Source: Dyella sp. EPa41 (GTDB lineage Bacteria; Pseudomonadota; Gammaproteobacteria; Xanthomonadales; Rhodanobacteraceae). From it: 33,632 bases of DNA. Where the stretch lies: positions 1-33,632 of the forward strand of contig NZ_BCPR01000052.1 of NCBI RefSeq assembly GCF_016586165.1, read 5' to 3'. The translations under genes were made by a program, and so were the position numbers. Shown here in pieces: positions 15,196-24,088 of the stretch (within the stretch, counting starts at the first letter, position 1; each line of letters begins with the position of its first letter). A model generated the notes under the pieces. That model was not told the origin of the DNA. It was given only the letters and a program-made list of their open reading frames with translations, and made no database searches.

Positions 15196-18100
15196 TCAGA
15201 ACGTGTAACGCAGGGTCAGCATCGCCGACCAGCGCGAAACCACGTTGGTCTTGATGTCGCGACCGGCGTCGTACACCACCTTGGTGCCCGGCTGGTAGTT
15301 GCCGTTGGCATCCGTCGGCAGGCTGTAGATGTACTTCTTGGTCACCGGATCCACGCCTGCGAAGCTGGCGAGGTTGCGGGTGTACGGGAACGGCACGTAC
15401 GACTGCTGGCCCCAATCGTTGTTGAGCAGGTTCAGGAAGTTGTACACGTCGAGGCGGATCTCGCCCTTGTTGCCCTTGAACAGGCCCGGCACTTCCTGGC
15501 TGAAGCTCATGTCGAGCTGGTTCGTCCAGGCCGCACGGGTACCGTTGCGGCTGGCGATCTGGCCCTGGTGATCCTTCAGGTAGCTGTCCTGCTTGATGAA
15601 GGCGTAGAACTGGTCGATCGCCTGCTGCGACGTGCCCTTCTGGAACTGCACGTCACCCTGCTTCGGGATGTAGGCCAGGTCGCGGCTGTAGCTGTCGCCG
15701 TTGGCGTCGTTGGCGAACACCCAGCTGTACGGCTGGCCGGTCTGGCCGTTGTAGAACGCGCTGACGGTGGTGTAGTAGTTGCCGAAGAAGGCATGCGACC
15801 AGGCCACCGACGCCATCACGCGCTGCTTCACCGCGTAGTTGGCGGTGCTGGCGACGTCCTCGTTCGGATTCACCCAGGCGTTGTTGCTGTAGTTGGAGGT
15901 CGCCTGGCTGGAGGTACCCGGGTTCACTTCCTTCGCGTTGGAGAAGGTCACGCCCAGGCTCGCCGACCACTCGTCGGCAAAGGGCTTCTTCAGCGACAGC
16001 GTGAACGCGTCGGAGTAACCCTTGCCGGTGTTGTCCAGCTCGGTGGTGCTGACCGAGAACTTGTTGTTCGCGTTGGCGCGGTTGGTGTTGCCGGTCGGGC
16101 CACCGTAGATGTTCTTGTAGTACGTGTAGCGGCCATCCGGCAGCGTGCCGGTCGGCGCGCCGATGTTGAGGTTCTTGTACCAGATGGCATCGCGAACCTT
16201 GATGTGCTCGTACTCGGCGGTGGCGATCAGGCCCATCCACGGCAGTTCGCGGTCGATGGCCAGGCTGGCCTTCCACACGGACGGCAGCTTGAAGTTCGGC
16301 GCGATGGTGTCCACGGCCATCTGGGTGTTCGACGGCGGCGGCACGTTCTGGTTGAACGGATCCGGGCTGAAGCCCGGGTAGATCGTGCCCGGGCCCACCG
16401 GCAGGTTGCCGCTGTTGCGGATCGAATAGGTGGCCACCGTCATACCGTTGTTCTGGTACGGGTTGGTCATCCACACGGTCGGCGGGTTCGACTGGAACAG
16501 GCCCACGCCGCCACGCAGCTGCGTCTGCAGCTCGGTGTTGAAGGCGTAGTTGAACGACACGCGCGGTTCGACCATGGTCGAGCCGTCGATGGTCTGGTCG
16601 TTGCGGAAGCCGAAGGTCTTCTCGAAGGTCGGGTTGTAGACCGGCTTGTCGTCCGTCGAATAGCGGTTCACGCGGAAGCCGTACAGCAGCGACAGGCGAT
16701 CGGTGACCTGCCAGTTGTCCTGCAGGAAGAAGCTGTAGCGGCGCAGCGTCCACTTGCCCGCCACGTCATCCAGCGAGTAGCCCTTGGCCGGCTGGTACAG
16801 GTCGAACTGGTTGTAGATGCCCTTCTCGAGGTTATCGATGCCCCAGAAGGTGTACGCGCCGAACTGGGTACGACCGAACAGGTTGTAGATCTTGTCCTGC
16901 TGGAAATCGATACCGCCCTTCACCGTGTGGTCGCCCAGGTAAAGGGTGGCCGCACTGAAGACGCTCCAGGTCTTGGTCGAGATCTGGTTGTAGTCGCTGT
17001 ACTGGTCTTCACCCAGGTCGACGTACGGCGATGCGCCGTTGAGCTTGCCGTTGTTGTCCTTGCCCAGGTTCACGAAGACCTGCGGCTGCTGCCACGGCAC
17101 GGTGCGGACCTGGCTGAAATCCTTGTAGCCGATCTTGGTCTCGGTCGAGAACACTTCGTTCCAGTCGTCGAAGAACTGCAGCGAGTAGTTCTTCGTGTCG
17201 CCGTTCTTGGTGTACCAGTAGCTGGTCAGGCCGATGGCGTTGTTGCTGTTGCCCTGGATGACCGGCTGCACTTCCTTGGTACGCTGGAAGGCCAGGCTCG
17301 CGCGATGGTTGTCGGTGATGTTCCAGTCCAGCTTGACCAGCGAGCGCTTGCTGTTGAGGTCGACGCCGCCGCTGCTGAAGTCGCCCGGATGCAGGCCCAG
17401 CGCGTTCGCCGCATTGATGATGCGCTGCAGGTCGCCCGGCGACACCTTGTTGCTGGTGGAGGCGCCGGTCAGCGAGCTGTCGAGGCCGTTGGCCGAGTCG
17501 TTGCCCAGGCCAACCGTCTTCTGCTTCTCGTAGCTGGCGAAGAAGAACAGCTTGTCCTTGATGATCGGGCCGCCCAGCGTCATGCCGCCGGTCCAGTCGC
17601 GGTCGTAACCCTGGTAGCTGCGGTCGCCGCTCTTGATCCAGCCGGCGTTGCCCACCATGCTGTCGGCGTTGCGATAGGCGTAGTACGCCGAGCCGTGGAA
17701 TTCGTTGGTACCGCTCTTGGTCACGGCATTGATGTCCGCGCCCACGGTGTCCGAGGTCGTGTCGAAGTTGGCCGTCGACAGGTTGTACTCGGCGATGGTG
17801 TCGACCGACACCGGCGAGCCGAGGTACGGCATGCCGTTGGAATTCAGGCCGAACGGATCGCCGGCGCCGATGCCGTCGACGGTGATCTTGTTGTAGCGGC
17901 TGTTCATGCCCATGGCGGACATGGAGCCGTCGCCGCGGTCGGTGACGGTGATGCGCGGATCGAGGCGCGCGATGTCCTGGATCGAGCGGCCCGGCGACGG
18001 GACCATCTTCAGGTCACGGCCCGACACGTTGGTCGACAGGCCCTTGTTGTCGGCATTGAAGGTCTGCGCAGCCACCAGGCCGGTGACGGTCACCGCGCCC

Positions 18101-18462
18101 AGGTTGGTCGCCGCCTGCTGGGCCGCACCCATGGTCACGTTGACCGCGGTGTCGGTGGCGAGCTGCAGGTAGACGTTGTCCTGCTCGGACTGCGTACCGT
18201 CCTTGGACACCTTCACGTCGAACGGGCCGCCCACGCGCAGGCCCTGGGCCGAATAACGGCCGCTGGCATCGGTGGTGGTGGACTTGGTGGTGCCCGACGG
18301 TGCGTGCACGATCTGGACGGTGGCGCCGGCGACCGGCTGGCCATTGGCGTCGACCACGCGGCCGCTGATCGAGGAGGAGGTGTCCTGCGCCATCACCGGC
18401 GCGGTCGCCAGCAGCGTAGCGATCGCCACCGGCAAGAGTTTGCTGCGCAATGCGTTGTTCAT
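15196..18462 (-). CDS. Oar-like TonB-dependent outer membrane receptor
   Basis: A 1088-residue outer membrane protein. The signal peptide ends near VMA/QD (residue 25-26). Residues about 31-105 (SISGRVVDANGQPVAGATVQIVHAPSG) form a carboxypeptidase-regulatory-like beta-sandwich. A TonB plug with NVSGRDLKMVPSPGRSIQDIARLDPRI and GADINAVTKSGTNEFHGSAYYAYRN follows. The rest is a large barrel ending in RYTF, with the terminal Phe that directs barrel assembly. This architecture defines the Oar-like group, abundant in Xanthomonadales; ligands are mostly unknown, with peptides or glycans suggested. The start MNNALRSK is family-like; its Shine-Dalgarno, AGGGG, is about 10 nt away. A second receptor gene follows upstream on the same strand with its own terminator, so the two are separately transcribed. 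Confidence 0.93.
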   Translation of the reverse strand: MNNALRSKLLPVAIATLLATAPVMAQDTSSSISGRVVDANGQPVAGATVQIVHAPSGTTKSTTTDASGRYSAQGLRVGGPFDVKVSKDGTQSEQDNVYLQLATDTAVNVTMGAAQQAATNLGAVTVTGLVAAQTFNADNKGLSTNVSGRDLKMVPSPGRSIQDIARLDPRITVTDRGDGSMSAMGMNSRYNKITVDGIGAGDPFGLNSNGMPYLGSPVSVDTIAEYNLSTANFDTTSDTVGADINAVTKSGTNEFHGSAYYAYRNADSMVGNAGWIKSGDRSYQGYDRDWTGGMTLGGPIIKDKLFFFASYEKQKTVGLGNDSANGLDSSLTGASTSNKVSPGDLQRIINAANALGLHPGDFSSGGVDLNSKRSLVKLDWNITDNHRASLAFQRTKEVQPVIQGNSNNAIGLTSYWYTKNGDTKNYSLQFFDDWNEVFSTETKIGYKDFSQVRTVPWQQPQVFVNLGKDNNGKLNGASPYVDLGEDQYSDYNQISTKTWSVFSAATLYLGDHTVKGGIDFQQDKIYNLFGRTQFGAYTFWGIDNLEKGIYNQFDLYQPAKGYSLDDVAGKWTLRRYSFFLQDNWQVTDRLSLLYGFRVNRYSTDDKPVYNPTFEKTFGFRNDQTIDGSTMVEPRVSFNYAFNTELQTQLRGGVGLFQSNPPTVWMTNPYQNNGMTVATYSIRNSGNLPVGPGTIYPGFSPDPFNQNVPPPSNTQMAVDTIAPNFKLPSVWKASLAIDRELPWMGLIATAEYEHIKVRDAIWYKNLNIGAPTGTLPDGRYTYYKNIYGGPTGNTNRANANNKFSVSTTELDNTGKGYSDAFTLSLKKPFADEWSASLGVTFSNAKEVNPGTSSQATSNYSNNAWVNPNEDVASTANYAVKQRVMASVAWSHAFFGNYYTTVSAFYNGQTGQPYSWVFANDANGDSYSRDLAYIPKQGDVQFQKGTSQQAIDQFYAFIKQDSYLKDHQGQIASRNGTRAAWTNQLDMSFSQEVPGLFKGNKGEIRLDVYNFLNLLNNDWGQQSYVPFPYTRNLASFAGVDPVTKKYIYSLPTDANGNYQPGTKVVYDAGRDIKTNVVSRWSAMLTLRYTF

Positions 18463-18734
18463 CGAGATTCGACCCCTAAGAGATTCGCAAAAAAGGCATG
18501 GGACCAGCACAGAGGAGTCCCATGCCCCTCCGCCACCGTCTTAAGTGACTGATTCCCTGAATTATTTGATGCGTCCCGGGGAGCTTCTCGAAGCCGCCGG
18601 CCTGGACTCATCACGACGAATGTAGGCGCATAATATTACAAATTCGTAACTTATTGACGAATTCCTCACAAAACTTGCGCGTCTTTCCTACGAAAACCGC
18701 AAGTTAGCGCCGCTGGCAAACCTGGCGCGGGCCC
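18463..18734. other. AT-rich intergenic region upstream of the Oar-like receptor
   Basis: No gene. The segment 18620-18680 is markedly AT-rich compared with its surroundings and should hold the receptor promoter, giving a leader of roughly 170 nt. It includes TATTAT- and TAATAT-like -10 boxes on the minus strand without a convincing -35, and the palindrome listed at 18636-18649. Confidence 0.55.
18636..18649. promoter_or_regulatory. Operator-like palindrome TTACNAATTNGTAA
   Basis: TTACAAATTCGTAA is a 14-bp palindrome with a single mismatched pair. It lies directly upstream of, or overlapping, the AT-rich promoter candidate of the Oar-like receptor. A regulator binding site is inferred from symmetry and position only. 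Confidence 0.35.
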
Positions 18735-18763
18735 AAAAAAAACCGGCGCCTTGCGGCGCCGGT
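18735..18763 (-). terminator. Terminator of the second TonB receptor gene
   Basis: ACCGGCGCC (18742-18750) pairs with GGCGCCGGT (18755-18763) around TTGC, followed on the minus strand by eight T (18742-18735). It lies 26 nt beyond the stop codon. Confidence 0.93.
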
Positions 18764-18789
18764 CGGGTCTTGCGAGGGGATGCTTCGTC

Positions 18790-21237
18790 TTAGAAGAACG
18801 AGGCGCCCACCGTCACCATGAAGGTGCGCGGTTCCAGCAGCGAGTAGTACGGCGAAGACGTCGCCAGCGGCTTGCCGTCCGGGCCGACATAGCCCGCGCT
18901 GTTGTTGGCCAGGAACGCCGACGCGTTGTTGGCGCTGGTGAGGGCATGGCGATCGCCGATGTTCGACACGTTGAGCTTGACGTACGGCTGGCGGAACCAG
19001 CTGGCGAAGTCGCTGAAGCGGTAACCGGCGTTGAAGCCGAAGGTCGTATAGCCGCCGACGCGCTCCGTGTTCATGAAGTCGCCGTACATGGCGCTGTGGT
19101 AGTTGCCGTAGACGCTCGCCCACAGCGGACCCTGGTCGTAGCTCAGCTGCAGGTAGGCGATGTTGCGCGGCGTGTTGAAGAGCTGCTTGCCGTCGGTCGG
19201 GTAGTACACGTACTGGCCGGCCTTGTTCTTGCCGGCGTTGAGGTCGCTCTCCACCGTCGCGTCGGTGTAGGTGTACTGGCCGTAGACCTTCCACGCCTCG
19301 GTGATGTTGAAGCTGCCCTCGGCGGCGAAGCCCTGCTGCTTCACGCGGGCGATCTGCGTATACACCGGCTCGCCCGTCACCTGGTCCTTGGCCGAGATGG
19401 TCTTGTTGTTGAAGTTGCTGTGATACAGCATCACGTTCGCCGAGAAGCGATCGTCGTAGTAGCGGTAGCCCAGGTCGTTGTTCCAGGCCGACTCCGGCTT
19501 GTTGGCCGCGGTGCCGGTGATCTGGTTGAGGAACACGGCGCCGTTCGGCGGCGCGCGGTAGGTTTCGCCGATGCCGTAATAGATCTGGCTGTTCTCGTTG
19601 GGCGAGAACTTCACGCCCACTGCCGGCGTGAACTTGTGATACGTGCCGTTGAGGTCGTCGTTACCGAAACCCTTGGCGAAGCCGCCCACCGAACCCGGGT
19701 TCTCGAACGCGAAGCCCGAACGGTCCACATGCAGGTAGGCCAGGCCGGCCGTGAACAGCCACTGGTCGTTCGGCGTCCAGGTGTCGGTGATGAAGCCCTT
19801 CTTGACCTCGGTGGTGGTGTACTCCTCATAGGCGTTCTGGACCTGCCCATCGGGATACAGCACGTAGTTGGAGGTGCCCCAGATGTCGTTCGGCACGCCG
19901 GTCGCCCAGCTGGCCATGCTGAACTTGTCGTTCTGCTGCTGGCGCGCGCGCTCGTACCAGAAACCGTATTCGAGCGCGTTGTCCATGCTCAGGTCCTGGT
20001 TGAACTTGGCGATCACGCCCGGGCGGTACGTGGTGCTGCTGCTGAAGCCGTACACCAGCGCCTTCTTGCCGTTCGGGCCCGTGACGATCGCGCCGTCCTG
20101 GTTCAGGTCCTGATGGGCCGACTCGTACAGGTTCTGCGTCGCGTTGGTGGTTTCGGCAAAGAACGAGTTGCCGGTACCGCCGCCGCCGTCGCCGTACTGG
20201 AAGTACGGCACCACCGACAGGCGCAGCGAGTCGGTCAGCTTGAACTCGCCGTCCAGGCTGAACATGTAGTTGCGGAACGGGTTGTTGTGCAGCTGGTAGT
20301 ACTGGCTGTCACCGGGCGTGTAGGTGGTGTCGTAGTCGTAGAAGTAGCCGTGCTTGGCCAGGTCCGACTTGCTCAGGCCGTAATAGCTGTTGCGCACTTC
20401 GCGGTTGTACTGCAGCGAGGCGCTGATCGAGTTGTTGCTGTCGATGGTCCACAGCGACTTGCCTTCGACCTTCGTCACGTTGAGGTCGCCGGCACCTCGC
20501 CACTTGTCGACCGAATTGTCCGAGTACGACAGCCAGGAGCGCACCGGGCCGGTGTCGCCGGTGTTCAGGCGCACGAAGGTACGGCGGTAGTCATGCGAAC
20601 CCAGCGACTGCGTCACGTCCACGCCCGCGGTGTGCGAAGGATCGATGGTCGCCCAGGCGATGTGGCCGCCAGCCGCGCCGGAGTCCGGCATGTCGACGTC
20701 GGGGATGCCCTGCAGCACGGTGATGTCTCCGTAGTTCTCGGAGTCGCCGTACTCGGTGGCGTATACCGCGTAGCTGCCCGTGTCGGTGATCGGCGCGCCG
20801 TTGACGGTCACGCCGATTTCGCTGGAGTTGAAGCCGCGGATCGAATAGTTGCCGTCCGACAGGCCGGTCACGTCATCCGTCGAGGCGTTCACGCCCGGGA
20901 TACTGCTGACCATCTGAGTGAAGTTGCTGCCCGGCGGCGCCTTCACGATGGCGTCGCGGCTGATCGTCGAAACCGCCTTCGGCGCCGTCTGCACCGACAT
21001 CAGGCCGCCGCCCAGCGACAGGCTCTGGGCCTGCACCGTCACCGTGTTCAGCTCCTGCACGCGCTTGGTGTCGTTGGAGGTGGTGGTGTTGGAGGTGCTC
21101 GACACGCTGGTGCGCTGCGTCGCGTCCTTGTTGGCGGCCGGCTGCGACTGGCTCGCCGTGTCCTGCGCCGCAGCGGTGCCGGCGGCCATGCAGAACACGA
21201 CGGCAATCGCCATGGAAAGGTGGTTTCGTTTCATCAT
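18790..21237 (-). CDS. TonB-dependent outer membrane receptor, unknown ligand
   Basis: About 815 residues. The signal peptide ends at TAAAQ/D (residue 25-26). A Ser/Thr/Gln-rich linker (about 27-58) precedes the TonB-box-like ELNTVTVQAQ (62-71), then a plug domain containing SIPGVNASTDDVTGLSDGNYSIRGF and a 22-strand-type barrel ending VGASFF. It transports a nutrient driven by TonB-ExbBD; nothing visible identifies the ligand. Two adjacent ATG codons (21237, 21234) follow a weak GGA; a longer frame to 21258 has no ribosome binding site. It has no regulatory-sandwich domain, so it is not a duplicate of its Oar-like neighbour. Three 10-bp repeats at 20-bp spacing lie over its promoter region. 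Confidence 0.92.
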   Translation of the reverse strand: MMKRNHLSMAIAVVFCMAAGTAAAQDTASQSQPAANKDATQRTSVSSTSNTTTSNDTKRVQELNTVTVQAQSLSLGGGLMSVQTAPKAVSTISRDAIVKAPPGSNFTQMVSSIPGVNASTDDVTGLSDGNYSIRGFNSSEIGVTVNGAPITDTGSYAVYATEYGDSENYGDITVLQGIPDVDMPDSGAAGGHIAWATIDPSHTAGVDVTQSLGSHDYRRTFVRLNTGDTGPVRSWLSYSDNSVDKWRGAGDLNVTKVEGKSLWTIDSNNSISASLQYNREVRNSYYGLSKSDLAKHGYFYDYDTTYTPGDSQYYQLHNNPFRNYMFSLDGEFKLTDSLRLSVVPYFQYGDGGGGTGNSFFAETTNATQNLYESAHQDLNQDGAIVTGPNGKKALVYGFSSSTTYRPGVIAKFNQDLSMDNALEYGFWYERARQQQNDKFSMASWATGVPNDIWGTSNYVLYPDGQVQNAYEEYTTTEVKKGFITDTWTPNDQWLFTAGLAYLHVDRSGFAFENPGSVGGFAKGFGNDDLNGTYHKFTPAVGVKFSPNENSQIYYGIGETYRAPPNGAVFLNQITGTAANKPESAWNNDLGYRYYDDRFSANVMLYHSNFNNKTISAKDQVTGEPVYTQIARVKQQGFAAEGSFNITEAWKVYGQYTYTDATVESDLNAGKNKAGQYVYYPTDGKQLFNTPRNIAYLQLSYDQGPLWASVYGNYHSAMYGDFMNTERVGGYTTFGFNAGYRFSDFASWFRQPYVKLNVSNIGDRHALTSANNASAFLANNSAGYVGPDGKPLATSSPYYSLLEPRTFMVTVGASFF

Positions 21238-21360
21238 CGTCGATTCCAGAGGTTGCAATGTTTTGGGTATGCCGCCGCCCTGGAGGGCAGCGACAGACGG
21301 TGGTGGGGATGAGGGGTTACCACCCGGATGAAATATCTTTCGAAGAGCCGAAAGAAATAG

Positions 21361-21410
21361 CGCAATTCATTGTTATATATCGCAATTTCATGCCATTTAA
21401 CGTAATTTTA
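21361..21410 (-). promoter_or_regulatory. Receptor promoter with three 10-bp repeats at exact 20-bp spacing
   Basis: CGCAATTCAT (21361), CGCAATTTCA (21381) and CGTAATTTTA (21401) repeat every 20 bp, about two helical turns. On the minus strand, TTAAAT (21400-21395), a 17-nt spacer and TATAAC (21377-21372) form a promoter whose start would be near 21365. The repeats therefore overlay -35, spacer and start site. A protein bound along one face of the DNA is the inferred reading. Confidence 0.45.
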
Positions 21411-21428
21411 AACGTTTTCTCCGGGCGT

Positions 21429-21455
21429 AAAAAAAGCCCGATCGGAAAATCGGGC
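21429..21455 (-). terminator. Terminator downstream of the acyltransferase gene
   Basis: GCCCGAT (21436-21442) pairs with ATCGGGC (21449-21455), followed on the minus strand by seven T (21435-21429). It separates the acyltransferase transcript from the receptor promoter. Confidence 0.8.
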
Positions 21456-21641
21456 GGAAATTTACGAAATCAGTTGAACGCTACCGGCCCGCGCGAAAAA
21501 TCCCCCTTGCGCGAAACCGGCTTTGTAAGCCTCACATAAGTATTTTACAGGAAATTTACCGTTCGATCACGGCGACGCCGAAACAACTCGCGGGCGCGCG
21601 CAAAAACGGCAAGCCTGCATCGAGTCGAGGGCAAGCAGTTG

Positions 21642-23354
21642 CTACTGCTTGCCCAGGTAGCGGGCCCGCTTGGCCGGCTTGAGCGTCGCCAGGTCCAGCA
21701 TCACCAGGCCATCGACGCAGCCGGAGAAGCCCGGATCCTCACCAAAGTCGAGAAACTGCACGCCCTCGGGTTCGACCAGGTCCACATACTGGCGATACAG
21801 CACGGGCAGGCTCACGCCCAGCGCGTCGAGATGATGCTTCAGCTTGCCGAGCCCGGCGGCCGGGTCCAGGCCTTCGAGCGCGGTGCGCACCAGTTCGATC
21901 ACATCGGGGGAAACCACGAACGGCTGTCGCGCCGAAGCAAGCCCGGGTGCGCCGAAGTAGTGCTGGTGGGCCGCGGCGATCCATTCGCGCGCCTCGCGCG
22001 GAATGCTTACCGACATGCTTACCGGTCCGAACAGGTAGCGCAGTTCGGGATGACGTTGCAGGTACAGGCCAATGCCTTGCCACAACTGGTCGAGCGCGCG
22101 CGAGCGCCAGTAGGCCGGAGCGATGAAACTGCGCCCCAGTTCCAGGCCCTGCGCCAGCCGTGATTCGAGCGCCGGCGAATAGTTGAACAGGCTGGACGTA
22201 TACAGGCTGGACATGCCGCGCTCGGCAATCAGGCGACCGCCATGGCCGAAGCGGTAGGAGCCCACGATGCGCAGGGACTTGGGATCCCACAGCACCAGGT
22301 GCTCATAGTGCGGGTCGTACACGTCGAGATCGCGACGCGCACCGGTGCCCTCGCCCACCTTGCGGAACGTGAGCTCGCGAAGGCGCCCGATCTCGCGCAG
22401 CACCACGCTGTCCGATGCGCCCTTGAACAGGTACACCTGCTTGCCGTCATTCAGGTCCGCCAGCTTTTCGGCCTGCGACTGCAACTCCGCCGCCACCCGT
22501 TCCGTGGGTTCCGGATGCGCCAGCGGCGCCTGGCCGCCGAAGATCAATCCGCGATGGCGTCCCACGCGATAGACATGCCGGCGCATGAGCTTGGCAGCGC
22601 GCTGGGTCGAACCGCCGGCGTGCTGTTCCAGCTCATCGGTACTCACCAGGGCGCCGATGCTGAAGCCAATGCGCCGGCTGACCGGCGAGATGGCCTCGCG
22701 CGGCAGCATTGCCGTGCTGAGCGGCTTGGCCAGCATCGAGAGGCCATAGAACATGGCCGAATTGCGCGCCGCCACATGGATTGGCAGCACCGGCGTGCGG
22801 CCACGCTGGGCAAGCCGTGCGAAGCCATCGGACCAGCGGCCATCACGCACGCCATCGGGGCGCATGCGCGATACCTCGCCGGCGGGAAATACGATCAGCG
22901 CCTCGCCGTTGTCCAGCGCCCGATAGATGTCGCGCATGCGCGAGGTGGCGCCCTTGCCGAACACATCGACGGGAAGCAACAGCTTGTGCAATTGGGGAAT
23001 CGCCATCAGCCAGTCATTGGCGAGGATGCGCACGTCGCTGCGCACGGAGCCGACCAGCTGCAGCAAGGCGAGCGCGTCGACCATGCCCAGCGGATGGTTG
23101 GCGACGATCAGCACGCCGCCTTCCACCGGGATGTTCTCGCGCTCGCGGGGATTGGCGTAGTAGCTGACCCCGAGCAGGTCGAGCGTACGCTCGACGAAGT
23201 CGAAGCCTTCGGCCTCACCAATCGCATTCAACGTACGGTTGAAGCCGTCCTGGTCGGCCAGGCGGCCCAGCATGCCGGCCACTTGCCGCCGGATCAGGGG
23301 ATGCTGCGCCAACCATGGCAGACGTTCGGTGAGGGTCTGTTCAACGCTGAGCAT
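21642..23354 (-). CDS. Two-domain acyltransferase: PlsC-like plus OlsB/GNAT-like, possible OlsF-type ornithine-lipid synthase
   Basis: 570 residues. The N-terminal half (about 55-285) is a lysophospholipid acyltransferase-like domain with NHPLGMVD (86-93) as the His/Asp catalytic motif and FPAGEVSR as the phosphate-binding block. The C-terminal half (about 310-540) resembles the hemolysin-type GNAT fold of OlsB, with YDPHYEHLVLWDPKSLRIVGSYRF and ELGRSFIAPAYWRSRALDQLWQGIGLYL segments. OlsF proteins with this combination make ornithine lipids by adding both acyl chains; membrane-associated action on ornithine is thus the best hypothesis, but the family also includes uncharacterised members. The start has AGGAGG 5 nt upstream. 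A candidate extended -10 promoter lies at 23393-23401. It follows marC on the same strand after 101 bp. Confidence 0.85.
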   Translation of the reverse strand: MLSVEQTLTERLPWLAQHPLIRRQVAGMLGRLADQDGFNRTLNAIGEAEGFDFVERTLDLLGVSYYANPRERENIPVEGGVLIVANHPLGMVDALALLQLVGSVRSDVRILANDWLMAIPQLHKLLLPVDVFGKGATSRMRDIYRALDNGEALIVFPAGEVSRMRPDGVRDGRWSDGFARLAQRGRTPVLPIHVAARNSAMFYGLSMLAKPLSTAMLPREAISPVSRRIGFSIGALVSTDELEQHAGGSTQRAAKLMRRHVYRVGRHRGLIFGGQAPLAHPEPTERVAAELQSQAEKLADLNDGKQVYLFKGASDSVVLREIGRLRELTFRKVGEGTGARRDLDVYDPHYEHLVLWDPKSLRIVGSYRFGHGGRLIAERGMSSLYTSSLFNYSPALESRLAQGLELGRSFIAPAYWRSRALDQLWQGIGLYLQRHPELRYLFGPVSMSVSIPREAREWIAAAHQHYFGAPGLASARQPFVVSPDVIELVRTALEGLDPAAGLGKLKHHLDALGVSLPVLYRQYVDLVEPEGVQFLDFGEDPGFSGCVDGLVMLDLATLKPAKRARYLGKQ

Positions 23355-23392
23355 GACCGCCTCCTGGGAATTACCCCAAATGCTGGTAGCGG

Positions 23393-23401
23393 ATTATGAC
23401 A
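23393..23401 (-). promoter_or_regulatory. Candidate extended -10 promoter of the acyltransferase gene
   Basis: On the minus strand TGTCATAAT (23401-23393) combines the TGN extension with CATAAT, 5 of 6 consensus bases. No good -35 is present, as extended -10 promoters allow. The leader would be about 32 nt. Confidence 0.4.
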
Positions 23402-23455
23402 GCAAGGTTATGCGAATAGGTTCAGAAGATGGCGCTGACGACAACTTGCCGCAAT

Positions 23456-24055
23456 TCAAATAGCTAAGTGCAAATACGCCGCCACGCCGCCAAGGAACAT
23501 CTGCACCGACAACGCGATCAGCAGCATGCCCATCACGCGCTCCAGCGCGGTGAGAACGCTTTCACCGAGCCAACGGAACAGATAGGTGGAGCACAACAGG
23601 ATCACCGACGTGGCCACCCACGCACCGACCAGCGCGATCGCCCAGTCTGCCGTGCGTCCCGGTTGGGTGTTGGTGAGCAGCAGCAGCGCCGCCATGGCCG
23701 ATGGACCGGCCACGCCCGGGATCGCCATGGGCACGATGAAAGGCTCCCCTTCACCCGGCTTGCCGAAGATGCCGCCCCCATCGGCCGGCGGAAACACCAT
23801 GCGGATGCCGATGAGGAACAGCACGATGCCGCCGGCGATGCTGATCGACTCCTGCCTCAGCTGCAGCAGCTTGAGGATCAGCTGCCCGCCCATGAGGAAA
23901 CCGAGCAGCACCGCGAGCGCGATCAGCAGCTCGCGCACCATCACATAGCGACGGCGCTTGGGCGCGACATCCTTCAGCAGGGTGAGGAAGATCGGGATGT
24001 TGCCCAGCGGATCCATGATGAGGAACAGCAGGATCGCCGCCGACAGCGTGGTCAT
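23456..24055 (-). CDS. MarC/YhgN-family inner membrane protein
   Basis: 199 residues, six predicted hydrophobic segments. LFLIMDPLGNIPIFL near the N-terminus, PKRRRYVMVRELLIALAVL, GEPFIVPMAIPGVAGPSAMA and ALERVMGMLLIALSVQMFL match YhgN of E. coli closely in order and length (197 residues). MarC-family proteins are integral membrane proteins of unsettled function, despite the name; the original link to antibiotic resistance has not held up. I start at the ATG at 24055, which aligns with YhgN and has GGA about 8 nt upstream; an ATG at 24067 is an alternative. It lies 33 bp after the SDR gene and is likely cotranscribed with grxD and the SDR gene. Confidence 0.9.
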   Translation of the reverse strand: MTTLSAAILLFLIMDPLGNIPIFLTLLKDVAPKRRRYVMVRELLIALAVLLGFLMGGQLILKLLQLRQESISIAGGIVLFLIGIRMVFPPADGGGIFGKPGEGEPFIVPMAIPGVAGPSAMAALLLLTNTQPGRTADWAIALVGAWVATSVILLCSTYLFRWLGESVLTALERVMGMLLIALSVQMFLGGVAAYLHLAI

Positions 24056-24088
24056 CTGCGTTTCCATGTCAGTACTGCCCCGACACGG

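Larger units (their letters stand above)
21238..21641. other. AT-rich intergenic region upstream of the second TonB receptor
   Basis: No gene is seen. The region contains a stem-loop in the receptor leader (CTTTCG/CGAAAG, 21338-21355), a promoter with 20-bp-period repeats (21361-21410) and a minus-strand terminator (21429-21455). A perfect 11 bp inverted repeat (21629-21639 with 21644-21654) overlaps the stop codon of the acyltransferase. The AT content near 21340-21420 contrasts with the GC-rich genes. Confidence 0.6.

Noticed and set aside
15094-18552. 1152-codon open frame on the plus strand, antisense to the Oar-like receptor
   Set aside because: Composition is His/Val/Arg/Gly-rich with no domain or start signal. 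It is the mirror of a GC-rich coding gene whose signal peptide, regulatory domain and C-terminal Phe are clear on the minus strand.
18751-21312. 853-codon plus-strand frame antisense to the second receptor
   Set aside because: Same reasons: a shadow of a well-supported minus-strand gene, and it runs through that gene's terminator.
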